Assembly (NCBI RefSeq): GCF_029784155.1
Contig: NW_026598367.1
Coordinates: forward strand, 1 to 64,000
Length of the DNA stretch: 64,000 nt
Direction of reading: 5' to 3'
DNA from: Uranotaenia lowii
Lineage: Eukaryota; Arthropoda; Insecta; Diptera; Culicidae
Part shown: in pieces, positions 35,335 through 48,351 of the stretch
Layout: every line of letters begins with the position of its first letter
Numbering within the stretch: the stretch's first letter is position 1
Program-made: the position numbers and the translations under genes
The notes under the pieces: generated by a model
The model's input: the letters and a program-made list of their open reading frames with translations, nothing else
The model's database searches: none
What the model was told of the DNA's origin: nothing

Positions 35335-38300
35335 AGAAGATAGAAGATAGAAGATAGAAGATAGCAGATAGAAGATAGAAGATAGAAGATAGAAGATAGA
35401 AGATAGAAGATAGAAGATAGAAGATAGAAGATAGAAGATAGAAGATAGAAGATAGAAGATAGAAGATAGAAGATAGAAGATAGAAGATAGAAGATAGAAG
35501 ATAGAAGATAGAAGATAGAAGATAGAAGATAGAAGATAGAAGATAGAAGATAGAAGATAGAAGATAGAAGATAGAAGATAGAAGATAGAAGATAGAAGAT
35601 AGAAGATAGAAGATAGAAGATAGAAGATAGAAGATAGAAGATAGAAGATAGAAGATAGAAGATAGAAGATAGAAGATAGAAGATAGAAGATAGAAGATAG
35701 AAGATAGAAGATAGAAGATAGAAGATAGAAGATAGAAGATAGAAGATAGAAGATAGAAGATAGAAGATAGAAGATAGAAGATAGAAGATAGAAGATAGAA
35801 GATAGAAGATAGAAGATAGAAGATAGAAGATAGAAGATAGAAGATAGAAGATAGAAGATAGAAGATAGAAGATAGAAGATAGAAGATAGAAGATAGAAGA
35901 TAGAAGATAGAAGATAGAAGATAGAAGATAGAAGATAGAAGATAGAAGATAGAAGATAGAAGATAGAAGATAGAAGATAGAAGATAGAAGATAGAAGATA
36001 GAAGATAGAAGATAGAAGATAGAAGATAGAAGATAGAAGATAGAAGATAGAAGATAGAAGATAGAAGATAGAAGATAGAAGATAGAAGATAGAAGATAGA
36101 AGATAGAAGATAGAAGATAGAAGATAGAAGATAGAAGATAGAAGATAGAAGATAGAAGATAGAAGATAGAAGATAGAAGATAGAAGATAGAAGATAGAAG
36201 ATAGAAGATAGAAGATAGAAGATAGAAGATAGAAGATAGAAGATAGAAGATAGAAGATAGAAGATAGAAGATAGAAGATAGAAGATAGAAGATAGAAGAT
36301 AGAAGATAGAAGATAGAAGATAGAAGATAGAAGATAGAAGATAGAAGATAGAAGATAGAAGATAGAAGATAGAAGATAGAAGATAGAAGATAGAAGATAG
36401 AAGATAGAAGATAGAAGATAGAAGATAGAAGATAGAAGATAGAAGATAGAAGATAGAAGATAGAAGATAGAAGATAGAAGATAGAAGATAGAAGATAGAA
36501 GATAGAAGATAGAAGATAGAAGATAGAAGATAGAAGATAGAAGATAGAAGATAGAAGATAGAAGATAGAAGATAGAAGATAGAAGATAGAAGATAGAAGA
36601 TAGAAGATAGAAGATAGAAGATAGAAGATAGAAGATAGAAGATAGAAGATAGAAGATAGAAGATAGAAGATAGAAGATAGAAGATAGAAGATAGAAGATA
36701 GAAGATAGAAGATAGAAGATAGAAGATAGAAGATAGAAGATAGAAGATAGAAGATAGAAGATAGAAGATAGAAGATAGAAGATAGAAGATAGAAGATAGA
36801 AGATAGAAGATAGAAGATAGAAGATAGAAGATAGAAGATAGAAGATAGAAGATAGAAGATAGAAGATAGAAGATAGAAGATAGAAGATAGAAGATAGAAG
36901 ATAGAAGATAGAAGATAGAAGATAGAAGATAGAAGATAGAAGATAGAAGATAGAAGATAGAAGATAGAAGATAGAAGATAGAAGATAGAAGATAGAAGAT
37001 AGAAGATAGAAGATAGAAGATAGAAGATAGAAGATAGAAGATAGAAGATAGAAGATAGAAGATAGAAGATAGAAGATAGAGGATAGAAGATAGAAGATAG
37101 AAGATAGAAGATAGAAGATAGAAGATAGAAGATAGAAGATAGAAGATAGAAGATAGAAGATAGAAGATAGAAGATAGAAGATAGAAGATAGAAGATAGAA
37201 GATAGAAGATAGAAGATAGAAGATAGAAGATAGAAGATAGAAGATAGAAGATAGAAGATAGAAGATAGAAGATAGAAGATAGAAGATAGAAGATAGAAGA
37301 TAGAAGATAGAAGATAGAAGATAGAAGATAGAAGATAGAAGATAGAAGATAGAAGATAGAAGATAGAAGATAGAAGATAGAAGATAGAAGATAGAAGATA
37401 GAAGATAGAAGATAGAAGATAGAAGATAGAAGATAGAAGATAGAAGATAGAAGATAGAAGATAGAAGATAGAAGATAGAAGATAGAAGATAGAAGATAGA
37501 AGATAGAAGATAGAAGATAGAAGATAGAAGATAGAAGATAGAAGATAGAAGATAGAAGATAGAAGATAGAAGATAGAAGATAGAAGATAGAAGATAGAAG
37601 ATAGAAGATAGAAGATAGAAGATAGAAGATAGAAGATAGAAGATAGAAGATAGAAGATAGAAGATAGAAGATAGAAGATAGAAGATAGAAGATAGAAGAT
37701 AGAAGATAGAAGATAGAAGATAGAAGATAGAAGATAGAAGATAGAAGATAGAAGATAGAAGATAGAAGATAGAAGATAGAAGATAGAAGATAGAAGATAG
37801 AAGATAGAAGATAGAAGATAGAAGATAGAAGATAGAAGATAGAAGATAGAAGATAGAAGATAGAAGATAGAAGATAGAAGATAGAAGATAGAGGATAGAA
37901 GATAGAAGATAGAAGATAGAAGATAGAAGATAGAAGATAGAAGATAGAAGATAGAAGATAGAAGATAGAAAATAGAAGATAGAAGATAGAAGATAGAAGA
38001 TAGAAGATAGAAGATAGAAGATAGAAGATAGAAGATAGAAGATAGAAGATAGAAGATAGAAGATAGAAGATAGAAGATAGAAGATAGAAGATAGAAGATA
38101 GAAGATAGAAGATAGAAGATAGAAGATAGAAGATAGAAGATAGAAGATAGAAGATAGAAGATAGAAGATAGAAGATAGAAGATAGAAGATAGAAGATAGA
38201 AGATAGAAGATAGAAGATAGAAGATAGAAGATAGAAGATAGAAGATAGAAGATAGAAGATAGAAGATAGAAGATAGAAGATAGAAGATAGAAGATAGAAG

Positions 38301-38500
38301 ATAGAAGATAGAAGATAGAAGATAGAAGATAGAAGATAGAAGATAGAAGATAGAAGATAGAAGATAGAAGATAGAAGATAGAAGATAGAAGATAGAAGAT
38401 AGAAGATAGAAGATAGAAGATAGAAGATAGAAGATAGAAGATAGAAGATAGAAGATAGAAGATAGAAGATAGAAGATAGAAGATAGAAGATAGAAGATAG
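35335..38500. repeat. 7-bp satellite (GAAGATA)n, about 450 copies
   Basis: About 3.2 kb of almost perfect GAAGATA. Only rare single-base variants are visible (GGATAGA near 37080 and 37892, GAAAATA near 37970, one AGCAGATAG near 35363). Every unit junction creates AGATAG, a match to the WGATAR site of GATA factors. The minus-strand frame stays open for over 1,100 codons as a repeat of YLLSSIF because three 7-bp units make 21 bp. This is not a gene. Confidence 0.98.
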
Positions 38501-38860
38501 AAGACTGAAGATTGAAGATTGAAGATTGAAGATTGAAGATTGAAGATAAAAGATTGATGATCGAAGATTGAAGATTAAATTTTGAAGATTGAAGATTCAA
38601 GATTGAAGATTGAAGAATCAGGTTGAAGGTTGAAGATTTACGATTGAAGATGAAGATTGAAGATTGGAGATTGAAGATTGGAGGTAGAAGGTTGAAGATT
38701 GAAGGTAGAAGATTGAAGATAGAAGGAAGAAGATTGAAGATTTATGTTCGAAGATATAAGATTGAAGTTTGCAGATTGAAGATTAAAGATTGAAGGTTGA
38801 AGGATGAAAATTGGAGGTTGAAGATTGCAGATTGAAGATTGAAGATCTTTCTCCAATTAT
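38501..38860. repeat. Right edge: diverged GAAGATT heptamers
   Basis: GAAGATT units resume with increasing divergence (GGAGATTGAA, GGTAGAAGGTT) until about 38860. The core is thus flanked on both sides by the T variant, which suggests the A variant expanded inside an older GAAGATT array. Confidence 0.9.
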
Positions 38861-38939
38861 CAATCTTCATTCCTCAATCAGGGGTCGTACCCTTGGAGCA
38901 AAAAACTCTTAAATCCCCAAACTTCAATCTCCAATCTTA

Positions 38940-40980
38940 AATCCATTGGAAAATTTGGTAAAATTAACAAAAATGACAAAAATGACCAAAATGACAAACA
39001 TGACAAACATGACAAAAATGACAAAAATGAAAAAAATGACAAAAATGACCAAAAATGACCAAAAATGACAAAAATGACGAAAATGACAAAAATGACAAAA
39101 ATAACAAAAAAGACAGAAATGACAAAACTGTTAAAAACGACAAAAAATGACAAAAATGAGAAAAATAACAAAAATGACAAATATTACAAAAAGACAAAAA
39201 TGACAAAACTGTTGAAAATGACAGAAAATGACAAAAATGACAAAGATGACAAAAATGACAAAAATGACACATATGACAAAAATGACAAAAATGACAAAAA
39301 ATGACAAAAATGACAAAGATGACAAAGATGACAAAAATGACAAAAATGACAAAAATGATAAAAATAACAAAAATGACAAAAATGACAAAAAAAAAACAAA
39401 AAAGACAGAAATGACAAAACTGTTAAAAACGACAAAAAATGACAAAGATCACAAAAATGACAAAAATGTCAAAAATGACAAAAATGACAAAAATGACAAA
39501 AATGACAAAAAAAAGGAAAAAAATAGACAAACGACAAAAATGACAAAAATGACAAAAATAAAGGAAAAAAAAATACAAAAACGACAAAAATGACAAAAAC
39601 GACAAAAGTGCACAATTGACAAAAATGACATAAATGACAAAAATAACAAAAATGACTAAACAAATAAAAATAAACAAAAATAAATAAAATGACAAAAATG
39701 ACAAAAATGACAGAAATGACAAAAATGACAAAAATGACAAAAATGACAAAAATGACAAAAATGACAAAAATGACAAAAATCTCAAAAATGACAAAAAATT
39801 ACAAAAATGACAAAAAATGACAAAAATGTCAAAAATGACAAAAATAACAAAAATGACAAAAAAATACAAAAATGACAAAAATGAACAAAATGACAAAAAT
39901 GACAAAAATGACAAAAATGACAAAAATGACAAAAATGACAATAATTTCAAAAATTTCAAAAATGATTAAAATGAGAAAAATTACATAAATGGCAAAAAAG
40001 ACAAAATTTGCAAAAATTACAAATTGATAAAATGACAAAAATGACAAAAATTTCGAAAATTTTAAAAATGACAAAAAATGAGAAAAGTGACAAAAGTGAC
40101 AAAAATGATAAAAATAACAAAAATGACAAAAATGACAAAAATTACAGAAACGACAAAAATGACAAATATGACAAAAATGACAAAAATGACAAAAATGACA
40201 AAAATGACAAAAATGACAAAAATGACAAAAATGACAAAAATGACAAAAATGACAAAAATGACAAAAATGACAAAAATGACAAAAATGACAAAAATGACAA
40301 AAATGACAAAAATGACAAAAATGACAAAAATGACAAAAATGACAAAAATGACAAAAATGACAAAAATGACAAAAATGACAAAAATGACAATAATTTCAAA
40401 AATTTCAAAAATGATTAAAATGAGAAAAATTACATAAATGGCAAAAAAGACAAAATTTGCAAAAATTACAAATTGATAAAATGACAAAAATGACAAAAAT
40501 TTCGAAACATTTAAAAATGACAAAAAATGAGAAAAGTGACAAAAGTGACAAAAATGATAAAAATAACAAAAATGACAAAAATGACAAAAATTACAGAAAC
40601 GACAAAAATGACAAAAATGACAAATATGACAAAAATGACAAAAATGACAAAAATGACAAAAATGACAAAAATGACAAAAATGACAAAAATGACAAAAATG
40701 ACAAAAATGACAAAAATGACAAAAATGACAAAAATGACAAAAATGACAAAAATGACAAAAATGACAAAAATGACAAAAATGACAAAAATGACAAAAATGA
40801 CAAAAATGACAAAAATGACAAAAATGACAAAAATGACAAAAATGACAAAAATGACAAAAATGACAAAAATGACAAAAATAACAAAAATAACAAAATGACA
40901 AAATTTGTCATTACGTCAATAACGAAAATTAGAAAAATTACAAAAATGACAAAAATGACAAAAGTGACAAAAATTTAATA
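38940..40980 (+). repeat. Second 9-bp satellite locus (TGACAAAAA)n, diverged
   Basis: The unit is the same as at 8.0-16.8 kb but more mutated between 38.95 and 39.9 kb. A block starting ATAATTTCAAAAATTTCAAA occurs at 39941 and again at 40390, exactly 449 bp apart. It includes GGCAAAAAAGACAAAATTTG, so a two-copy higher-order repeat is visible. Long open frames here are artefacts. Confidence 0.96.
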
Positions 40981-41182
40981 GTCGCAGGTAAATGAAGAAA
41001 TTGTATTAAAATTTCCAGTTTTTGTCATTTTGTATTTTTTCAATTTAGTCAATTTTCTCAGTTTTGAAAATCTATCAATTTTATCAAAATTGACAAAATT
41101 GAAAAATGACAAAATGAAAAAAAAACAACATAGATGAGTCAAAACAATTTTTGAAAATCAAAATTTACCAGTATTCAATTTA

Positions 41183-41745
41183 TTGTCAGTTTTGTCATTT
41201 ATATCATTTTTGTCATTTTTGTCATTTTTGTCATTTTTGTCATTTTTGTCATTTTTGTCATTTTTGTCATTTTTGTCATTTTTGTCATTTTTGTCATTTT
41301 TGTCATTTTTGTCATTTTTGTCATTTTTGTCATTTTTGTCATTTTTGTCATTTTTGTCATTTTTGTCATTTTTGTCATTTTTGTCATTTTTGTCATTTTT
41401 GTCATTTTTGTCATTTTTGTCATTTTTGTCATTTTTGTCATTTTTGTCATTTTTGTCATTTTTGTCATTTTTGTCATTTTTGTCATTTATGTCGTTTTTG
41501 TCATTTTTGTCATTTATGTAATTTTTGACATTTTTGTCATTTTTGTCATTTTTGTCATTTTTGTCAGTTTTGTCATTTTTGTCATTTTTGTCATTCATGT
41601 CATTTATATCATTTTTGTCATTTTTGGCATTTTTTGTTTATTTTTGTCATTTTGTTATTTTTGTAATTTTTGTCATTTTTGCCATTTTTGTCATTTTTGT
41701 CATTTTTTGTCATTTTTTGTCATTTTTTTCATTTTTGTCGTATTT
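41183..41745 (-). repeat. Inverted arm of the second 9-bp satellite locus
   Basis: TTTTTGTCA units run for ~560 bp in the opposite orientation to 38.94-40.98 kb, separated by ~200 bp of AT-rich spacer that itself holds TGACAAAA and TTTTGTCA phrases. This repeats the head-to-head layout seen at 16.8 kb. Confidence 0.95.
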
Positions 41746-41789
41746 TTCACACACTTTCTTTGTTTCACATTCCTCGTTTTTCTTTTTCA

Positions 41790-43075
41790 ATTTTCATTTC
41801 TCATTTCAAATTTCTTATTTCTCATTTCTCATTTCTCATTTCTCATTTCTTATTTCTCATTTCTCATTTCTTATTTCTCATTTCTCATTCCTCATTTCTC
41901 ACTTATCATTAATTATTTCTCATTAATCATTTATCATTTCTCATTTCTCATTAATCATTTATCATTTCTCATTTCTCATTTATTATTTCCCATTTCTCAT
42001 TTCTCATTTCCCATTTCTCATTTTTCATTTTTTATTTTTTATTTCTCATTTCTCATTTTCCATTTCTCATTTCTCATTTCTCATTTCTCATTTCTCATTC
42101 CTCATTCCTCATTTCTCATTTCTCTTTTCTCATTTCTTATTTCTCATTTCTCATTTCTCATTTCTCATTTCTCATTTCTCATTTCTCATTTCTCATTTCT
42201 CATTTCTCATTTCTCATTTCTCATTTCTCATTTCTCATTTCTCATTTCTCATTTCTCATTTCTCATTTCTCATTTCTCATTTCTCATTTCTCATTTCTCA
42301 TTTCTCATTTCTCATTTCTCATTTCTCATTTCTCATTTCTCATTTCTCATTTCTCATTTCTCATTTCTCATTTCTCATTTCTCATTTCTCATTTCTCATT
42401 TCTCATTTCTCATTTCTCATTTCTCATTTCTCATTTCTCATTTCTCATTTCTCATTTCTCATTTCTCATTTCTCATTTCTCATTTCTCATTTCTTATTTC
42501 TCATTTCTCATTTCTCATTGCTCATTTCTCATTTCTCATTTCTCATTTCTCATTTCTCATTTCTCATTTCTCATTTCTCATTTCTCATTTCTCATTTCTC
42601 ATTTCTCATTTCTCATTTCTCATTTCTAATTTCTAATTTCTCATTTCTCATTTCTCATTTCTCATTTCTCATTTCTCATTTCTCATTTCTCATTTCTCAT
42701 TTCTCATTTCTCATTTCTCATTTCTCATTTCTTATTTCTCATTTCTTATTTCTCATTGCTCATTTCTCATTTCTCATTTCTCATTTCTCATTTCTCATTT
42801 CTCATTTCTCATTTCTCATTTCTCATTTCTCATTTCTCATTTCTCATTTCTCATTTCTCATTTCTCATTTCTCATTTCTCATTTCTCATTTCTAATTTCT
42901 CATTTCTCATTTCTCATTTCTCATTTCTCATTTCTCATTTCATTATTCTCATCCAGAATTTCTTTTTCTTATTTCTCATGTCTCATATATAATTTCTTAT
43001 TTCTTTTTTCTCATTCCTCATTTTTAATTTTTTATTCCTCATTTCTCATTATCATTTCTCATTTCTCATTATTAT
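41790..43075. repeat. 7-bp satellite (TCTCATT)n
   Basis: About 1.25 kb of TCTCATT. It is most regular at 42130-42940, with scattered TCTTATT, TCTAATT and TTTCATT variants, and diverged at both edges. The reading frame FLISHFS repeats over 21 bp and stays open; this is not a gene. The array begins almost directly after the 9-bp satellite arm. Confidence 0.97.
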
Positions 43076-43299
43076 TTTTCTTAAGAGAAAAGGAAAAAAC
43101 TTCTTGATTATATTTTCTCATTTCGCATTTGTCTTTTCGTATTTTTGATTCTTCTTGTATTGATTCTAAATTCTTAGGCTTCACGATTTAAGCTATATTT
43201 TTCAAGAATTTTCATATCAATTTTAATTTTCTTAGTTTCTATTTCCAAATATCAGTTTTTAGTTAAAACAGTGTTTTTAAACTTAAACAAACAGATGAA

Positions 43300-44475
43300 A
43301 TTAATATTCCTAGAACACTGAATTCGCAAGCGCCGTCCTGCGACTCGCCCGCCGTGGTCTATGGTATTGGGTTAAATTATTTATCGATTCGGCGGATAAA
43401 TTATCATTAGGGTATTAAAAAGCGCTCGGCAAAACCGCGCCATCATTTGATAAATGGCTTTAATTGTGCGCGCCTCCGATTCGCCGCTCTGATGCGATGC
43501 AAAAGACGACCCCGACCAATATATCCTATCTGGCTATGTGAGTTCATAAATTTATTACGATTATTACTGCACCGGCCAAAGCCAAATGTCCCCTCACCCA
43601 ACTTTTGCCTCTTTTCGGTCTCCGATGCGTGCCCTTCGTCTGCGTGCAAACTAATTGAAATTCTAACCACAAATCCGGGTGTATGTGTTTGTCCACACTT
43701 TTAATGCAAATTAAATCGCAAAACTGCAGCACGCAAAAACCCAGAAACGCACAAACGTTTGTGGCGGCCGGCTTTCGAAGCCCTGCGCATATAAATCCAA
43801 ATCTGGAAACGTAAAATTCCGACCGATCCACCAAACCAAAGCTGATACCTACCGGGGTTTCTAGAACCAACCGGATCATGTTTTGGAATGCTACCTGTCT
43901 GAGTAGTGGGTATATGGTCTTATTTTGGCAAGAAGGAATGGAAAAGGTAAGTTTTTAGATGGAGGAGCACAAAATACTGGAAAAAAATCACTCAAATTAA
44001 TTTTTTTCGATTTTCACTCTCGATAAATTACTTTGACATTTCCTTTAAAACAAACAGACTCATTGAAGGAACTTGCACCATAACAGGCCGCCAAAGTAAT
44101 GGCCAGAATGCCAAAGTTCAGTCACTTTCGCATTGCTACTGTTCTGGGTACCCAGCATTCAGCATTGGTTCTCATGTCAATTGCGGAGCCATACGGAAAA
44201 CTTGCGGTCGGTCACACGTAATTAAAACATGTGCATTCAAAATATTGAAAAGCATCGCCGTCGTCGTCGTCGTCCAGTGTAGGCATGCATGCATCGTGTC
44301 CAATATGCCTGATCGTTCTGTTTATGTTTCGTGATGTGATTTTGCTACCACCCAGAAAACCAACTTGTACGCTCTTGTCTCTGACAAGCGAACGAAGTGA
44401 TTATGATGAGAATTCCTTCCAAATAACACCGGTACGAGGAATCGTGCGTAGGTTTTGATATACATTAAAAAGCAT
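43300..44475. other. GC-richer unique DNA, candidate regulatory region
   Basis: The composition changes sharply at about 43330. The interval has AT-rich homeobox-like cores (TTAAATTATTTATC, TTTAATTGTGC, GTAATTAAAACATG) inside GC-balanced DNA, and no frame longer than ~110 codons that looks coding. A CGT trinucleotide run lies near 44256-44273 (CGCCGTCGTCGTCG). This is the texture of insect developmental enhancers or unique intergenic DNA; the assignment is inference only. Confidence 0.35.
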
Positions 44476-44479
44476 GCGA

Positions 44480-46834
44480 TAGGTTTTTAAACGAAATATG
44501 TTCGATTGTAGATATTTTTGTGCTGACAGGACGAGGAATTTTAAATTGATCATACCTTGAACTTACCAATGGCCGAATTAAAACAACATAATATGTACCA
44601 TCGATTTGGTTAACCGTTAGCAATTTTTTATACGTCTACTGGGTGGATTCGCATTTTATGCATGAAAGACTACCTAAAAATACCATTTGATCATAAACAT
44701 AAACATTTCATAATATCCCTTCATGACAAAAGAATACATATCATAGCATCTTCCTCTTTAGTTTTTTTTTTCATTTTAGCCCTTTGCAGTTGAAAACAGA
44801 TTTTTTAAGTAAAAAAAAAAGTCTGAGTCATAAGTAGCGGGATTCAATGAAAATGTTACAAAGTTACTAATATTTAAAGTAGGTTCGAAGCCATAGATTT
44901 GCAAGCTATTTGCTGCTTCGCACTAAATTTCAAGATTTTTTACTTTACCAAAATTTGGGTGGAATTAAACCATTTGCTTACTATACCGTTACTTTTAACG
45001 CATTTCGAACTCCATAGTCGCAGACTTGGCTCAGTAGAACTAATTCCACATCGCCAATGGGCGATACTCTGTGATTGACCAAGGTCATCAATTTTGTTCA
45101 GAGGTCAAAATAATGGGACCTAGTACTACCAACACATTTACAATGCCCAAAACTGATGCTCTCTCTTTAAACATCAATAACGGCGCCGGCCACGTTCTAG
45201 TAGTCAAAAGTCAGATGTATAAAAGAGAAAGGGATGAAAAAAATAATCTGTGCTTTAGGACTGTGGTCACCTCTCAACCTAGCAAATAATTTTGTTTGGG
45301 AAAGGTTTGGGAAAAAAATGATCTGGAGACACTTTTGACTGTGTTGCGATCTTTGAGTAAAGCTGAAATTCCTGCACTTATATTGTTTATGTGAAACGAT
45401 AGAAAGATAGAGGGAAGTGTTCCTATATGCGCATAATAGTTCTGAGCCCCTCTCACCTAAGAAAATGGACCCCCCCATACAACTTTCGTTTTTATTCCCA
45501 CGAATCAAAAGTCATGGCATCCATTTTGTCAACCGATTTCCGTTTCCTTTGGCGGGGTTGTTTTCACCATCACCATGGACTGAGCATGAGAAACGACCAT
45601 CCAGAGTGCAATAATGAGCCTTAATTAAGGATTACAAAATACAATTACCCTGTTAAGAATAAATATATTGACTAGAATTGTAGTGGTTTTTAAAGTGCTC
45701 CCTACCGCCGCCCGGGAGCTTCAGTGAACTGAACAGTGAAGAGTAAATTGGCTTCTTCAGCTGAATAACCTGAATGCTTAAAAACTAATGAACCGATTTT
45801 CATAGACTCCAGCTGTTGAGAATCATCCATTTTCATATTTTTAGGATAACTCATAGAGAAAGAAAAATTTATTAGATTCAGAGTTATACGTTGAAGGCTG
45901 CAATTTCAACGTTTCGATAGCCGCAGGGGGATAAAAAAGATAATAAGGTTATTAAATCTGAGGATTTTAGTTGTATACAATTCTATTTCATTGACCAATT
46001 TATAGCTTTTGATTTATTATTGGCCATCAATGTGTTCAATTCTATCATCCAATTTTGAAAAAACCGTGTGGAAATGCGAGTTCAAACAAATGATATAAAA
46101 GAATTTAAACATTGATCACTCTTCAAAATAAATAATGAAATGATTGTGTGCGAGGATAAAAAAATTGAAATAGAACTCAAATAAATAAGATCATTTCCAT
46201 AACATTAAAATCGTAATTTTCGAGTCAGAGATGATTTGTTTTCGATAACTCCAAGAAACTGTTAGTGAAACTTACAACATTTAAAAAAACTAATCATAAA
46301 ACAGTGTTAAATTAAAAAAAGCGAAAAAAGCACACATACAATTTTAAACATGCAAAATGAGTCTTAAATCTTGAAAAGTGGGATAATCGCCAAAAGATTT
46401 TCATTGAATGGAGGATGGGAATAATAAAAATATTATTTTATTATATAAATTATATTATAATAAATTTAAGGCCAAATCTATTCGAGCTTCTTAGAAAATG
46501 GTGGGTGAAAAAAAATGTTTTTCGTGATGGAGAAATTATTTTGAAATTCTATTGATAATCCTCAAAACTATGAACTTCTTCTAAAAATAAAAAAGTCGAT
46601 AAACACAGTGAATAATCTCAATAGAAACTTTCAAAAGACTTACAAAACTTATGTGGCTAAAAATGGGCCAAATTTCTTAAAATGATGAATATAAAGCTTC
46701 CAACATTTCGAAAAATCAAACGACTCATTTTGATTTATATTTTTTGTGAAGCCGAGCAAGGCCGGGTGAAATCAGCTAGTTATAATATAAATTTAAAAAA
46801 AATTCAAACAAGATGTTTGTCAGTTTTGTTGAAA
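44480..46834. other. Mostly unique AT-rich DNA
   Basis: No gene is supported. Around 46748-46786 the phrase GCCGAGCAAGGCCGGGTGAA followed by ATCAGCTAGTTAT resembles the right end of the foldback at 26698-29635. It may mark the end of a related element that begins near 45700. Confidence 0.4.
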
Positions 46835-46836
46835 TA

Positions 46837-47955
46837 GGGGAGGAGCGGGCTATATGCGCCTTTTAAGCAGAGTACTAATTTAATCAAATATTACATCCAA
46901 TATGTGTACAAAAACTACATACACATGAGCAGACATCTGTTTTCTATATATTGGAGTAATTTTGTTGTTGAAATCTCCTTCCGTTTTTGAGAAATTGATT
47001 TTATAATAACTGTTGTCAAAATTGCCGAGCCTCAAACCGTGCGGGCTAAATGCGCCTATTTATGTTTAAGGAAAAAATTTCTGTTTCTTTTGCCACACTT
47101 CCGTATAATTTCGTTGGAAATGCTAGAAACTGATAACTTTCATATGAGTTGGTTTATTCATAAAATTCTCTCTTGACTTATGTTCAAAGCGTGACACCCT
47201 CAAAATGCATTGATTAGATATGTTGTCTTGTCAGCCATTTCGTCAAACGGCCGTAGGGTCATTTAGCCCGATAGGCCCATTTAGGAAACCTTTCCCCTAT
47301 ATTGAACTTTAATTTTCGTGCGTACAGAATCTGTTAACAAAAATTTTAATGGTTTTTCTTTCTTATTCAACTAGAAATTGGAAATACAACAAATTTAAGC
47401 TTTTGGCAAAGTAATAAATGATAAGATATTGGTATAAGAGACAGGTTTCGAATGCCCGTATCGGGCAGGTTAAATGCCTATATCAAGAAAAATTGATAAG
47501 TCTTATAAATTTTTAACATTTTATCATTGAAACATGAAATCTACACTCTAATCACAGTCTCACAGTCACAGTCAGAAGAGATCAAACTATGTTTAATTCA
47601 CAGAAACTAGTGAAAACTGAAATTTCGCAAAAAATTTCAGCCTTGGCGTATGCTTAACATCCGTTTCTACCATTTTCAATGAAAAAAAAAAATTAAAATA
47701 TTGCAAGTGTAAATGAGATATAGCTTAAAACATTAATATGCGCATTTAGCCCGCCCGGTTTCTGAAATCGGCTATATTGACTACTTTTATTATAAAATTA
47801 CTTTCACAAAAACTGTAAGAGATATGAACAGAAATTTTTTTCTAACGTATGTAAAACAGATGTCAGATGGCATATAGTTTTCAGACTCCTATCTATTGGA
47901 ATATGGGAGAAAATGAGTGCTTTCCTTAATATGCGCATATAGCCCACCTCTCCCC
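46837..47955. mobile_element. 1.1-kb TIR element with TA target duplication
   Basis: The ends are GGGGAGGAGCGGGCTATATG and CATATAGCCCACCTCTCCCC, a ~25-bp terminal inverted repeat, flanked by TA on both sides (46835-46836 and 47956-47957). The motif GCGGGCTAAATGCGCC and its inverse recur inside (near 47041, 47260 and 47738). There is no transposase ORF. A TA duplication fits Tc1/mariner-type mobilisation, but TA is too short to be decisive. Confidence 0.75.
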
Positions 47956-48351
47956 TACCAGAACGCCAACCGGATAATTTATCATGTAACTTCTGATTTC
48001 AAAAGTAAATAGCACAACCCACCAGACAGGAATCAAAATTATCAAAAAACATGTTGTTTTTGCGGTTCGAAACAAAACCAAACTCTTCTACACTGAACTA
48101 AATTGAAAAACCAAAATTTCGTTAAATCGAAGGTGCAGATTATTTTTGATAAGTTTGATTTATGTTTTGATTTAAAAAAAAACTTTTCCATTAGATGATC
48201 AATAAATGCTCAATGATCATGATCATTTAAATAATCAATAAAACAATTGAATGCTTTTTGGGGGTGGGCTTTTCTATTCAGCTTCTTTTGTTATACAAAT
48301 ATTTGTAACAAGAAATGATGTTTGCTTATTGGTGTAGTGTTTTTTGGAGCT

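Noticed and set aside
35070..38600. 1,176-codon minus-strand ORF
   Set aside because: It is a 7-residue repeat from three 7-bp satellite units. No start context, domain or codon bias supports a gene.
41525..42992. ORFs of FLISHFS repeats
   Set aside because: Same artefact from the TCTCATT heptamer.
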